Below, piece by piece: positions 1 to 7,471 of a DNA stretch of 64,000 bases (positions are counted from its first letter, which is position 1; each line of letters opens with the position of its first letter). The notes beneath the pieces are model-generated. The model had not been told where the DNA came from and searched no databases. It saw only the letters and a program-made list of their open reading frames with translations. The stretch lies in assembly GCF_002847015.1 (NCBI RefSeq), contig NZ_CP025085.1:2914001-2978000 (forward strand), read 5' to 3'. Position numbers and translations under genes: made by a program. The stretch comes from Prodigiosinella confusarubida. GTDB taxonomy: Bacteria; Pseudomonadota; Gammaproteobacteria; Enterobacterales; Enterobacteriaceae.

Positions 1-561
1 GCGCAAGGGCTGTCCCTCCATCAGTATCTCGACACACTGGCCGCAGCTCAACCGGCAGGTTCGGACGGATTGCTGTGCTTGCCCTATTTCCTGGGAGAAA
101 AAACCCCATTACACGATCCGCTGGCTCGTGGGGTGTTTTTCGGGCTGACGCTATCACACAATGGCGGCCATTTCTGGCGTGCACTGCTTGAGGCATATGC
201 TTATGCCATCTACCATCATATAGAGACGCTGCGTGATATCGGCTATCCGGTTACGCGTTTTATCGTCTCGGATGGAGGTTCCCACAGTCGGCTATGGATG
301 CAAATTGTCGCTGATGTGCTGATGGTTCCGCTCCAGCGCCTTAGTGGACATCCCGGCTCCTGTCTTGGGGCGGCCTGGACTGCGGCGATGGGTGTCGGGG
401 TCAGCGAAGACTGGAACGGTGCCAGTGAATTTGTTCACTTCAGCGAGGTTATTATGCCGAATCCTGATAATGAGGTCTGCTATCGTGAGGGGTATCGGCT
501 GTTCAGAGCGCTGTATGAAAGTTGCAAACCGCTCACGCATCGAGGGTTTAATGAAATTTAA
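1..561 (+). CDS. FGGY-family carbohydrate kinase, C-terminal part (runs in from the left edge)
   Basis: The reading frame is open from base 1, so only the last 186 residues are present. They contain the hallmarks of the C-terminal ATPase lobe of FGGY sugar kinases (xylulokinase/ribulokinase/glycerol kinase group): a GEKTP segment, SDGGSHSRLWMQIVADVL corresponding to the GGGA/S-S-x-W-x-Q-x-x-A-D block that contacts ATP, and a GAAWTAAMGVG helix. Such enzymes phosphorylate a sugar or polyol in the cytoplasm. The stop overlaps the start of the HAD phosphatase gene by 11 bp, and a DeoR-type regulator follows, as expected for a sugar or polyol catabolic operon. The substrate cannot be told from this fragment. 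Confidence 0.85.
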   Translation, partial: AQGLSLHQYLDTLAAAQPAGSDGLLCLPYFLGEKTPLHDPLARGVFFGLTLSHNGGHFWRALLEAYAYAIYHHIETLRDIGYPVTRFIVSDGGSHSRLWMQIVADVLMVPLQRLSGHPGSCLGAAWTAAMGVGVSEDWNGASEFVHFSEVIMPNPDNEVCYREGYRLFRALYESCKPLTHRGFNEI

Positions 562-1183
562 AGCTGTTGCCTGGGATGTGGACGGTACGCTGGTTGATAG
601 TGAACCGCTGCATCATCGTGCATTACTGGCCGTGTGCTCACGCTATGGGGTCGATCTCAGTGATATTACAGAGTCTCGCTTTTGCGGTGTGCACATCAAC
701 GATGTTTGGCACATATTACGCGCGCGCCTGCCTGAGGATCTGGCTCAACAGGAGTGGTTGACCGCTATTGAAGATTATTACATCGCTCGCAGCGATGAAT
801 TGGTGCCGATAGCGCATGGAAAGGACGCTATTGTCACACTCAGAAATAACGGTATTCGGCAGGCCAGTGTCTCCAATTCATCTCGACGTATTGTGGAGGC
901 TAATCTGCGCACCATCGGGGTGCTGGACATGATGGAATTTTTAGTGACGTTGGATGATGTCAGCGCGGGCAAACCTGATCCCGAACCTTACCGCCTGGCG
1001 ACGACGCTTTTCGATTTGACGCCGGGCGACGTGCTGGCGGTGGAAGACAGTGTAACCGGCGTTTTGGGGGCTTGTGCCGCCGGGCTGACTGTCGTCAGTT
1101 ATACTCAAGGCGCGCCTTTGCATCCCGGCAGCATTGCCGTTAAGGACCTGAGTAACATCACTGCGCTCGTTTTATCAGAATGA
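551..1183 (+). CDS. HAD-superfamily hydrolase, beta-phosphoglucomutase-like
   Basis: The protein has 210 residues starting at the ATG at 551, which overlaps the kinase stop and begins directly at the conserved N-terminus MKFKAVAWDVDGTLVDSE. Visible HAD motifs are DVDGTL (nucleophile Asp9 and acid/base Asp11), VSNSS (motif II Ser), GKPDPEPY (motif III Lys) and VEDSVTG (motif IV acidic). The helical cap between motifs I and II is the type seen in beta-phosphoglucomutase/sugar-phosphatase relatives. A longer frame upstream of 551 exists but would lie inside the kinase gene, so it was rejected. Tight overlap indicates translational coupling with the kinase. The likely role is dephosphorylating or isomerising a sugar phosphate from the same pathway; the exact substrate is unknown. 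Confidence 0.85.
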   Translation: MKFKAVAWDVDGTLVDSEPLHHRALLAVCSRYGVDLSDITESRFCGVHINDVWHILRARLPEDLAQQEWLTAIEDYYIARSDELVPIAHGKDAIVTLRNNGIRQASVSNSSRRIVEANLRTIGVLDMMEFLVTLDDVSAGKPDPEPYRLATTLFDLTPGDVLAVEDSVTGVLGACAAGLTVVSYTQGAPLHPGSIAVKDLSNITALVLSE

Positions 1184-1274
1184 TCTATTTGCCCCATTCC
1201 GAGTTGTATGCATCAGGATGGGGCAATTTCCGCACCAGAATCTTCCATCTCTCGCCATAAATCAAACAAAAACG

Positions 1275-1300
1275 AACATTTTTTGGTTTTAAAAAATGTT
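1275..1300. promoter_or_regulatory. Perfect 10-bp inverted repeat upstream of the DeoR gene
   Basis: AACATTTTTT (1275-1284) and AAAAAATGTT (1291-1300) are perfect arms separated by GGTTTT, in the 192-bp gap between the HAD gene and the DeoR gene. It could be an autoregulatory operator or a weak terminator of the kinase operon. AAACGAA just upstream resembles half-sites bound by DeoR/GlpR-type proteins. The site is seen directly; its role is inferred. Confidence 0.35.
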
Positions 1301-1375
1301 AATCTACCATAGAATTAAATGCCCGGAGAGCGGCATTCAAATAACGTCGCCGCTCATTTCTAACGGATTTGATGA

Positions 1376-2227
1376 ATGACCGAGAGGCATATCGCAGTGG
1401 CAGGTGATGAATTTAAGGAAAATGGCGGCTCTGTCCGTCCGCGCTACCTTTCTCAGGAGAGAAAAAATCATATTCTGGAAGCGTTGATTGGGAAGGGTAG
1501 CGTTACGGTTAGCGATGTTTCCAAAACACTGAACGTATCAGAAATGACAGTGCGACGTGACCTGATAGAGCTGGAAACTGAAGGCCGGCTGTTGCGCGTT
1601 CATGGTGGCGCGGTGCTGCCCGCAACAGAAAGTCAGACAGTTATGGATAATGAGCCAGCCAACTTTGAGGAGCGACTGCAACTGCGTGCTGACGCCAAGT
1701 CGAGGATTGCGTCGGCAGCGGCGGTAATTGCCAGCCGACACCTAACCATCGCGCTGGATATTGGTACCACGACTCTGATGTTGGCGGAACGCCTTCTCCA
1801 TTGCGGCAGAATGAAAATCTTCACCAACAGCATCCGGGTGGCTTATATTTTGGGCCAGCGCGATGCATTGCCTGATGTTTATCTGGCCGGTGGCTTGGTT
1901 CGGCAGGACGAAATGGCCATTGTGGGCCCTTCAGCACTCGCACAGTTCGAACAGCTCTGGTTTGATGTATCGTTTACCAGCGTTGCGGGGTTGACCGGTG
2001 CGGGATTGTACGACAGTTCTTTTGAAGAAACGGAAATGAAGCGCGTTTACCTGCGGCGTTCAGGTTACAAAGTCGTGCTGTGTGATTCAGCCAAGTTCCA
2101 GCATATGTCGCTAGTACATATCGCTTCGTTGCAGAATATAGATATGCTGATCACGGATATTGCACCACCGCCAGCGCTGGCGACGGCGCTTGATGTCGCT
2201 AAGGTTGAGGTATTGATTGCGAAATAG
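1376..2227 (+). CDS. DeoR-family transcriptional regulator
   Basis: The 283-residue protein has a DeoR-type N-terminal winged HTH at about residues 25-80. It shows the diagnostic block SVTVSDVSKTLNVSEMTVRRDLIELETEGRLLRVHGGAV in segments, with MTVRRDL as recognition helix. The C-terminal DeoR sensor domain has ALDIGTTTLMLAERL and the phosphosugar-binding region with FTSVAGLTGAGLYDSSFEE. It probably represses the upstream kinase/HAD operon or genes left of the window and responds to a phosphorylated sugar. The first 20 residues before the HTH are longer than usual for the family, but no better in-frame start is visible downstream. It has its own promoter gap of 192 bp with an inverted repeat at 1275-1300. 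Confidence 0.9.
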   Translation: MTERHIAVAGDEFKENGGSVRPRYLSQERKNHILEALIGKGSVTVSDVSKTLNVSEMTVRRDLIELETEGRLLRVHGGAVLPATESQTVMDNEPANFEERLQLRADAKSRIASAAAVIASRHLTIALDIGTTTLMLAERLLHCGRMKIFTNSIRVAYILGQRDALPDVYLAGGLVRQDEMAIVGPSALAQFEQLWFDVSFTSVAGLTGAGLYDSSFEETEMKRVYLRRSGYKVVLCDSAKFQHMSLVHIASLQNIDMLITDIAPPPALATALDVAKVEVLIAK

Positions 2228-2371
2228 ACTTGGCCCCCATTTTGCAATCCAGTCTGAGCGTAGTTATGGTTATGGCCATCATTTGGCGGGAGCAGGGCAT
2301 AGTGGCAAGAAGCAAATATTGTCGCTACAATCCCTTTGTCCATTAACTAACGGAATACAAGGAGGATCACT

Positions 2372-2455
2372 ATGCTGCGCTGTGAATTGTTTAACACTTC
2401 ACATCCTTTTGGTAATTGCCATAGCTCAAGCGTTATCGGTATCGTGCTGCGATAA
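2372..2455 (+). CDS. Candidate 27-residue leader peptide of the ABC-F gene
   Basis: A 28-codon frame begins with ATG 6 nt after a perfect AAGGAGG (2359-2365), the best ribosome-binding site in the region, and ends in CGA TAA. The peptide starts MLRCELFNTSHPFG and ends SSSVIGIVLR. It lies 108 bp upstream of the ABC-F start, whose own ribosome-binding site is weak. Antibiotic-resistance ABC-F genes are commonly controlled by such leader ORFs through ribosome stalling and attenuation (known for the family). The stop codon sits inside one arm of a hairpin that has an alternative partner downstream. No homologue was recognised, so its status as a translated leader is inference from signals and layout. 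Confidence 0.5.
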   Translation: MLRCELFNTSHPFGNCHSSSVIGIVLR

Positions 2456-2545
2456 CTTCGGCTTGAGCGAAGCAAACCACTAATCTCCTTCCCTCGGGCT
2501 TACCGGGTTATCGTCAGCGATGTTTGACGAGGTACTGCTGTACCT
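2424..2545 (+). promoter_or_regulatory. Attenuator-like set of alternative hairpins before the ABC-F gene
   Basis: GCTCAAG (2424-2430) can pair with CTTGAGC (2462-2468), enclosing GTTATCG (2432-2438) paired with CGATAAC (2450-2456). A second GTTATCG at 2507-2513 can pair with the same CGATAAC, so the two structures exclude each other. CGATAAC includes the leader stop codon. A further hairpin AGGTAC-TGCT-GTACCT lies at 2530-2545, just before the weak site of the ABC-F start. CTCCTT near 2485 could also mask the leader ribosome-binding site. The pairings are read from sequence; folding energies were not calculated. Confidence 0.5.
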
Positions 2546-2563
2546 ATAACTTTTGAGTAAGCA

Positions 2564-4288
2564 ATGAGCACTTTACTAACTGCACAATCTCTCTGTGTTG
2601 ATACGCCTTTCGGTCCACTGCTGACTGATATCTCCCTCACCTTGAGTAAAGGCGACCGCCTGGGACTTATCGGTCATAACGGTTGTGGTAAAAGTACACT
2701 GTTAAAACTGCTCGACGGCACGCTCTCGCCGACTAGTGGCTGCGTGACCAAGGCAAACCACTGTCTGTTGGCCCGCGTTGAGCAACATTTTCCGATGGCG
2801 TTGCATTCTCTGACCATGCTGGATGCGGTTCTGATACAGCTCTCTGAGGCTGAGCGAGCCAGCGAAGGTTGGCGGGCGGAAGCTTTACTCGCCAGCATGG
2901 GTTTTAGCGATCAGGACTGGCGTCTCGCCGCTGGAACCTTAAGTGGTGGGCAGCATACCCGTTTGTTGCTGGCCAGGGCGTTAATCAGCACACCGGATTT
3001 GTTGTTGCTTGATGAACCGAGCAATCATCTGGATTTACCAACATTATTGTGGCTTGAACAGTTCCTGCAACAATGGAACGGCAGCTTTGTGCTGGTCTCT
3101 CATGACAGTCAACTGCTGGATAACGTCACGAACGGCAGTTATATCCTGCGTGATCAGACTTTGCACTTTTTTGCACTGCCTTGTACCGCCGCGCGTAACG
3201 CTCTGGCCGAACGTGACCGCAGCGACGCGTTGCGGCAAAAAGCGGAGCAAAAAGAGATCGATCGCATCACCGCCAGCGCTAAACGGCTGGCGATATGGGG
3301 CCAAGTCTACGATAACGAAGATTTGGCACGCAAAGCCAAGCAAATGGAAAAGCAGATTGGACGCCTAAAGCAGGAACAAACAGACGTGACGGCTGGCAGC
3401 CAGTGGCAGCTGACGCTGCATGGTGAAGCCCTGCCAGCCGATCGTTTGTTGGAAATGAAAAACCTACAAGTGAGTCCATCGCCTGACAGTTCAACGCTTT
3501 TTACCTTGCCCTTACAGCGCGTGAAAAGTGGTGATCGGGTGGCCGTTATCGGTCGTAACGGCTGTGGTAAGTCTTCATTATTGCGTCTGTTATGGCGACA
3601 GTATCAGCAACCGGTTGGTGGCGATGCCATTCGCCTGCATCCGCGGGTCGATATGGGCTATTACGACCAAACGCTGCATCAGCTGCGTGATGAGGACACA
3701 CTGCTCAATGCTTTGGAACCTTTCGCTCCGCGAGTACATGATAGAAAAATGGCGCTTATCAGTGCCGGTTTTCCATGGGAGCGTCATCAGCAGACTGTTG
3801 ATACTTTAAGCGGTGGCGAGCGCTCAAGATTACTGTTTGTGGGACTGTCTCTGGCGCGCTATTCGTTGTTAATGCTGGATGAGCCAACCAACCACCTGGA
3901 TATTGAAGGCAAAGGGGCGCTGGTGCAGACGCTGCAAACTTTTGCCGGTGGTGTGTTATTGGTGACACATGACCGGGTGTTGATGAGCCAGAGTTGCAAT
4001 CGCTTCTGGCTGATTGATAACGGTATGCTGAGCGAGTGGCATGACCTTGATCGCGTATATGAACGCTTAAGCACCCTATCTCCCATCTCTGTTGAGGCAG
4101 TAAGTCCAATACCACCAGTGATAAAGGATGCCTGTCATAATGAGGATAGGCTACTGGAGCGATTGATCGAGCTTGAGAAGACGCTGGCAGATGATCTGTC
4201 TCGCAAGGAGAAACATCAAAAACCGGCATTGCAAGTACAGTGGCGTAAGGAGATAGCAACGATCAAAACGCGACTGGCGCTGGAGTAA
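2564..4288 (+). CDS. ABC-F family ATPase (ribosome-associated, possible antibiotic-resistance factor)
   Basis: The 574-residue protein has two ABC ATPase domains on one chain and no membrane segment, as in ABC-F proteins. Domain 1 has Walker A GHNGCGKST (residues 37-45), signature LSGGQ and Walker B LLLLDEPSNHLD. A charged linker of about 80 residues follows (EQKEIDRITASAKRLAIWG...KAKQMEKQIGRLKQE). Domain 2 has Walker A GRNGCGKSS, signature LSGGERSR and LLMLDEPTNHLDIEGKG. A C-terminal coiled-coil tail (about 520-574) completes it. Known ABC-F proteins bind the ribosomal E site and either tune translation or dislodge antibiotics. It is not obviously EttA, Uup, YbiT or YheS by length and linker. 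The leader ORF and alternative hairpins upstream point to induction by ribosome-targeting drugs. Confidence 0.88.
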   Translation: MSTLLTAQSLCVDTPFGPLLTDISLTLSKGDRLGLIGHNGCGKSTLLKLLDGTLSPTSGCVTKANHCLLARVEQHFPMALHSLTMLDAVLIQLSEAERASEGWRAEALLASMGFSDQDWRLAAGTLSGGQHTRLLLARALISTPDLLLLDEPSNHLDLPTLLWLEQFLQQWNGSFVLVSHDSQLLDNVTNGSYILRDQTLHFFALPCTAARNALAERDRSDALRQKAEQKEIDRITASAKRLAIWGQVYDNEDLARKAKQMEKQIGRLKQEQTDVTAGSQWQLTLHGEALPADRLLEMKNLQVSPSPDSSTLFTLPLQRVKSGDRVAVIGRNGCGKSSLLRLLWRQYQQPVGGDAIRLHPRVDMGYYDQTLHQLRDEDTLLNALEPFAPRVHDRKMALISAGFPWERHQQTVDTLSGGERSRLLFVGLSLARYSLLMLDEPTNHLDIEGKGALVQTLQTFAGGVLLVTHDRVLMSQSCNRFWLIDNGMLSEWHDLDRVYERLSTLSPISVEAVSPIPPVIKDACHNEDRLLERLIELEKTLADDLSRKEKHQKPALQVQWRKEIATIKTRLALE

Positions 4289-4659
4289 TAAAATGTCCCC
4301 CTCGAGTAGAGGGGGATTCATCTATGTTGTACTCCATTCGGAGACTACACAGAATCGAAAACAGGCTCTCTGCCTTTCTGCACCATCATCCTTTTATCGC
4401 TTGATTTCCTTGCTCCAGCACTGTGCACATGCATTGCATGAGGACGGTGCTGTTATTCAGGTCGGCTATCAATAGGTAGCAAGCTTTCCCTTACTTTTCA
4501 TCACGCTATCGAAATCAGCCATAGCTTTTTCTGAACCAATAAACAATTGGTTCGAAATTTGCCTGTTATTTATACATACGGAAACGGTGATAACACATTG
4601 AGAAGTCGAAAAATGCGTAATGACGGGATGAAATAAGACAAAGGGGGAATGAACCAATT
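4289..4659. other. Intergenic region with two inverted repeats, no convincing gene
   Basis: This 371-bp stretch separates the ABC-F gene from the GntR gene. TCCCCCT (4296-4302) and AGGGGGA (4310-4316) form a hairpin just after the ABC-F stop, a possible terminator although only a poor T-tract follows. The GAACCAAT-N5-ATTGGTTC element at 4533-4553 is listed separately. A 60-codon frame within it has no ribosome-binding site or recognisable product. Confidence 0.5.
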
Positions 4660-4670
4660 ATGACTGGTTC
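4533..4670. promoter_or_regulatory. Two GAACCA/TGGTTC inverted repeats flanking the GntR start (candidate operators)
   Basis: Site 1 is GAACCAAT-N5-ATTGGTTC at 4533-4553. Site 2 is GAACCA-N8-TGGTTC at 4651-4670 and spans the proposed GntR start codon at 4660. The same half-site in the same arrangement occurs twice within 140 bp. GntR/FadR-type regulators recognise short palindromes with TGGT/ACCA cores (family knowledge), so autoregulation of this regulator-transporter operon is a reasonable inference. Confidence 0.45.
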
Positions 4671-5382
4671 TTATGGTCTGAGGGCGAATTCCAGTTCCGC
4701 ACTGGAAAAAATGCGTCAGCTGATTCAACAGCATGACGACCGACCTGATCAGCCGCTGCCGACCGAGCGCGAGCTGGCGGAGCTGTTTGGTGTCGGGCGG
4801 CGAGAGATCCGGCGGGCGCTGGATGTGCTGGAAGAGGAAGGACGTATCTGGCGCAAGCAGGGCAAAGGGACTTTTGTCGGCCCGGCAGCGCCGGTACAAC
4901 CGCTGGTACTACAGGATCTGCCGCAGCAGTCGAATTTGCTGGAGGTCATGGAAGCCCGTTTGCAACTGGAGCCGGGATTGGCGCGATTGGCGGCGTTACG
5001 GGCCAGTAAAGAGCAAATTGCGTTGATGTCGCGTTTACAGGAACGTATGCAACCGATCGCGCCGGACGATGGCGACCAACATGAGCTGTGGGACAGCGCT
5101 TTTCACCGTGCTATTGCGGAAGCGGCAGGCAATCGTCTGATGCTGAGTTTGTTTGACGCCATTGACGCCATTCGGCGTGAACCGGACTGGCAGCATCTGC
5201 GCATTCAAGCGCGTACGCCATCGCGTCTTGTTCACTACGACCAGCATCATCAGCGACTGGTGCGGCATATCGCTGCTCGTCAGCCAACGGAGGCCGCCGC
5301 AGCTATGCGAGAACATCTGTTGTCGTTGCAACAGGCGTTAATGGATGCGATTCACTGCAATGATGATGAGGAACAATTATGA
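4660..5382 (+). CDS. GntR-family (FadR/FCD subfamily) transcriptional regulator
   Basis: The 240-residue protein has an N-terminal GntR winged HTH (about residues 13-75) with PLPTERELAELFGVGRREIRRALDVLEEEGRIWRKQGKGTFVG, and an FCD-type all-helical effector domain (about 90-225). That domain carries the D..FH..I..AAGN pattern (WDSAFHRAIAEAAGNRLM) and an H at HHQRLV followed by AAAAMREHL, the metal-binding His/Asp layout of FCD domains. The stop overlaps the first transporter gene by 4 bp (ATGA), so it is the first gene of the operon and probably its local regulator. The start at 4660 is uncertain because the strong purine run lies 12 nt upstream. Paired GAACCA repeats around the start are candidate operators. 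Confidence 0.88.
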   Translation: MTGSYGLRANSSSALEKMRQLIQQHDDRPDQPLPTERELAELFGVGRREIRRALDVLEEEGRIWRKQGKGTFVGPAAPVQPLVLQDLPQQSNLLEVMEARLQLEPGLARLAALRASKEQIALMSRLQERMQPIAPDDGDQHELWDSAFHRAIAEAAGNRLMLSLFDAIDAIRREPDWQHLRIQARTPSRLVHYDQHHQRLVRHIAARQPTEAAAAMREHLLSLQQALMDAIHCNDDEEQL

Positions 5383-6383
5383 CGCATCCTAACCCGGTGC
5401 CGGTTCTGCACCTGCGTAATCTACAGGTGCAGTTTCAGGGTTCTCCCGTCACGGTTCTGGATGGCATCACTCTGACATTACAGGCGGGGGAGACGCTGGC
5501 GTTGGTGGGGGAGTCCGGCTGCGGTAAGAGTATCACCTCGCTGGCGCTGATGGGGCTATTGCCGACCAGTGCACATATCATCAGCGGAGAAATGGTCTTC
5601 AACGGGCAGGATCTACGTGCGCTACAGGCCCGGCAATACGCCGATTTACGCGGTAATCAGTTGGCGATGGTATTTCAGGAGCCGATGACTTCGCTTAATC
5701 CGGCGTTCACTCTTGGCGATCAGTTGAGTGAGGCGGTGTTACGACATCATGCGGTTAGCCACCGAGAGGCGATGGAACGGGCGCGGGCGATGTTGCAGAA
5801 AGTACAGATTCCGGCGGCGGAGATGCGTCTGCGTTCCTATCCACACCAGTTGTCTGGCGGCATGCGTCAGCGAGTGATGATCGCCATGGCATTGATCAAC
5901 CGACCCACGCTGCTGATTGCCGATGAGCCGACCACCGCGTTGGATGTCACCATCCAGGCGCAGATTCTGGCGCTGTTGCGACAACTACAGCAGGAAACCG
6001 GCACCGCGGTGCTGATGATCACCCACGATTTGGGCGTGGTGGCGGAAGTGGCGCAACGAGTCGCGGTGATGTACGCCGGGCAGGTGGTGGAAACCGGCCT
6101 GGTAGCCGACATCTTTGACGATCCACAACATCCTTACACGATTGGACTGATGGGGGCGATCCCCAGTATGGGAACACGCCAGCACGCGCTGTCCACTATT
6201 CCCGGACAGGTGCCGTTGCCGGAAGCGATGCCAGCGGGGTGCAGGTTTGCCACCCGTTGCCCGTTTGCGCTGAAGGGGTGCCATCAGGAAAAACCACCGC
6301 TGCACAGTGTGAGCGATCAGCACGCGGTGGCTTGCTTCCGTGCCCCGCTGGAAACCCATGTCACCCCGGAGATAAACCCATGA
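5379..6383 (+). CDS. Peptide ABC transporter ATPase, DppD/OppD type
   Basis: The 334-residue ATP-binding subunit of a peptide/nickel-type importer acts at the inner face of the cytoplasmic membrane. Motifs are Walker A GESGCGKS (about residues 45-52), Q-loop [15 protein letters not shown], signature LSGGMRQR, Walker [13 protein letters not shown] and H-loop MITHDLG. The C-terminal oligopeptide-transporter domain includes [15 protein letters not shown], whose Cys residues bind an iron-sulfur cluster in some relatives. It overlaps the GntR gene by 4 bp and the next ATPase by 4 bp, so the whole set is translationally coupled. It pairs with the following DppF-like subunit to power the two permeases at 9.0-10.8 kb. 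Confidence 0.93.
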   Translation: MTHPNPVPVLHLRNLQVQFQGSPVTVLDGITLTLQAGETLALVGESGCGKSITSLALMGLLPTSAHIISGEMVFNGQDLRALQARQYADLRGNQLAMVFQEPMTSLNPAFTLGDQLSEAVLRHHAVSHREAMERARAMLQKVQIPAAEMRLRSYPHQLSGGMRQRVMIAMALINRPTLLIADEPTTALDVTIQAQILALLRQLQQETGTAVLMITHDLGVVAEVAQRVAVMYAGQVVETGLVADIFDDPQHPYTIGLMGAIPSMGTRQHALSTIPGQVPLPEAMPAGCRFATRCPFALKGCHQEKPPLHSVSDQHAVACFRAPLETHVTPEINP

Positions 6384-7438
6384 CCCAACTGATTCTCGAA
6401 TGTCGCGATCTCAGCAAAACGTTCCCCGGACCGGCGCGACTGTTCCAGCGTAATCAAGAGGTGACGGCGGTAGATCGCATTTCACTACAGGTCAGGGTCG
6501 GGGAGACGTTGGCGATTGTCGGTGAATCCGGATCGGGCAAGTCTACGTTAGGACGGCTGTTGCTGCGCTTGTTGCCTGCTTCCGCCGGGCAAGTGTTATA
6601 TCAGGGGGAGGAAATCACCCATGCCAGCGGTGCGCGCCTCAACCAGTTACGCCGAGAACTGCAAATTATCTTTCAGGACCCGTTTGCTTCGCTCAATCCG
6701 CGTATGACCGTAGAAAGCCTGGTGGGCGAACCGCTGTGGCTGCACGAATCGCTGTCGCGGGCGGAGCGCCGGCCACGGGTGGATGCATTGTTGCGTACGG
6801 TCGGGTTACCGTCAGCATGGGCGTCACGTTATCCACACGAGTTTTCCGGTGGACAGCGCCAGCGTATCGGTATCGCCCGGGCGTTAGCCTCCGGCCCCAG
6901 ACTGCTACTGGGCGACGAACCGGTTTCTGCGCTGGATGTGTCGGTGCAAGCGCAGGTGGTGAATCTGCTGGAGAACCTGAAAACCCAGTTTGGGCTGACG
7001 CTGATTATCGTGGCACATGGATTGGCAGTGATCCGCCATATGAGCGATCGGGTCGCAGTGATGTATCTCGGTCAGATCATTGAGCTGGCGCCGGTGGACG
7101 ATCTGTTCAATGCGCCGCTACATCCCTATACCCAGGCGTTGATGGCGTCGGCACCCCGATTGCAGCCCGGTAGCGACAGAGTATTGCCGGTGTTGCAAGG
7201 GGATCTGCCCAACCCTGCCGCGCCGCCGACGGGGTGTCGTTTTCATACCCGATGCCCCCACGTTCGTGACGAGTGCCGTCAGCGTGAGCCGATCGCACAG
7301 ATATTACCTGGCGGACGGCTGGTCGCCTGCCATCGTTGGCGGGAACTGCAAACTGACCGTGGCGTTATCACTATCGCACCGCCGTCTGCCGCTTTTTTAC
7401 GCCGTCGCTCGCTGTTCGAGCAGGCGGTTCGTCAGTAA
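6380..7438 (+). CDS. Peptide ABC transporter ATPase, DppF/OppF type
   Basis: The second ATPase subunit has 352 residues starting at the ATG at 6380, which overlaps the preceding stop. A longer frame to 6239 would lie within the first ATPase gene and was rejected. Motifs are Walker A GESGSGKST, Q-loop IIFQDPFASLNPRMT, signature FSGGQRQRIGIARAL, Walker B LLLGDEPVSALDVS and the C-terminal Cys-containing GCRFHTRCPH. The switch region reads VAHGLAVI, keeping the His but with Gly where Asp is usual. About 30 residues beyond the usual C-terminus end in a basic tail. It forms a heterodimer with the DppD-like protein; the substrate is set by the binding protein that follows. Confidence 0.92.
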   Translation: MTQLILECRDLSKTFPGPARLFQRNQEVTAVDRISLQVRVGETLAIVGESGSGKSTLGRLLLRLLPASAGQVLYQGEEITHASGARLNQLRRELQIIFQDPFASLNPRMTVESLVGEPLWLHESLSRAERRPRVDALLRTVGLPSAWASRYPHEFSGGQRQRIGIARALASGPRLLLGDEPVSALDVSVQAQVVNLLENLKTQFGLTLIIVAHGLAVIRHMSDRVAVMYLGQIIELAPVDDLFNAPLHPYTQALMASAPRLQPGSDRVLPVLQGDLPNPAAPPTGCRFHTRCPHVRDECRQREPIAQILPGGRLVACHRWRELQTDRGVITIAPPSAAFLRRRSLFEQAVRQ

Positions 7439-7471
7439 TCGCAACCTTAACCCGTTTGGAGAAGCATAGTG

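Noticed and set aside
2217-2483. 88-codon frame overlapping the DeoR gene end and the leader ORF
   Set aside because: Starts inside DeoR without a ribosome-binding site; the strong AAGGAGG belongs to the different frame starting at 2372.
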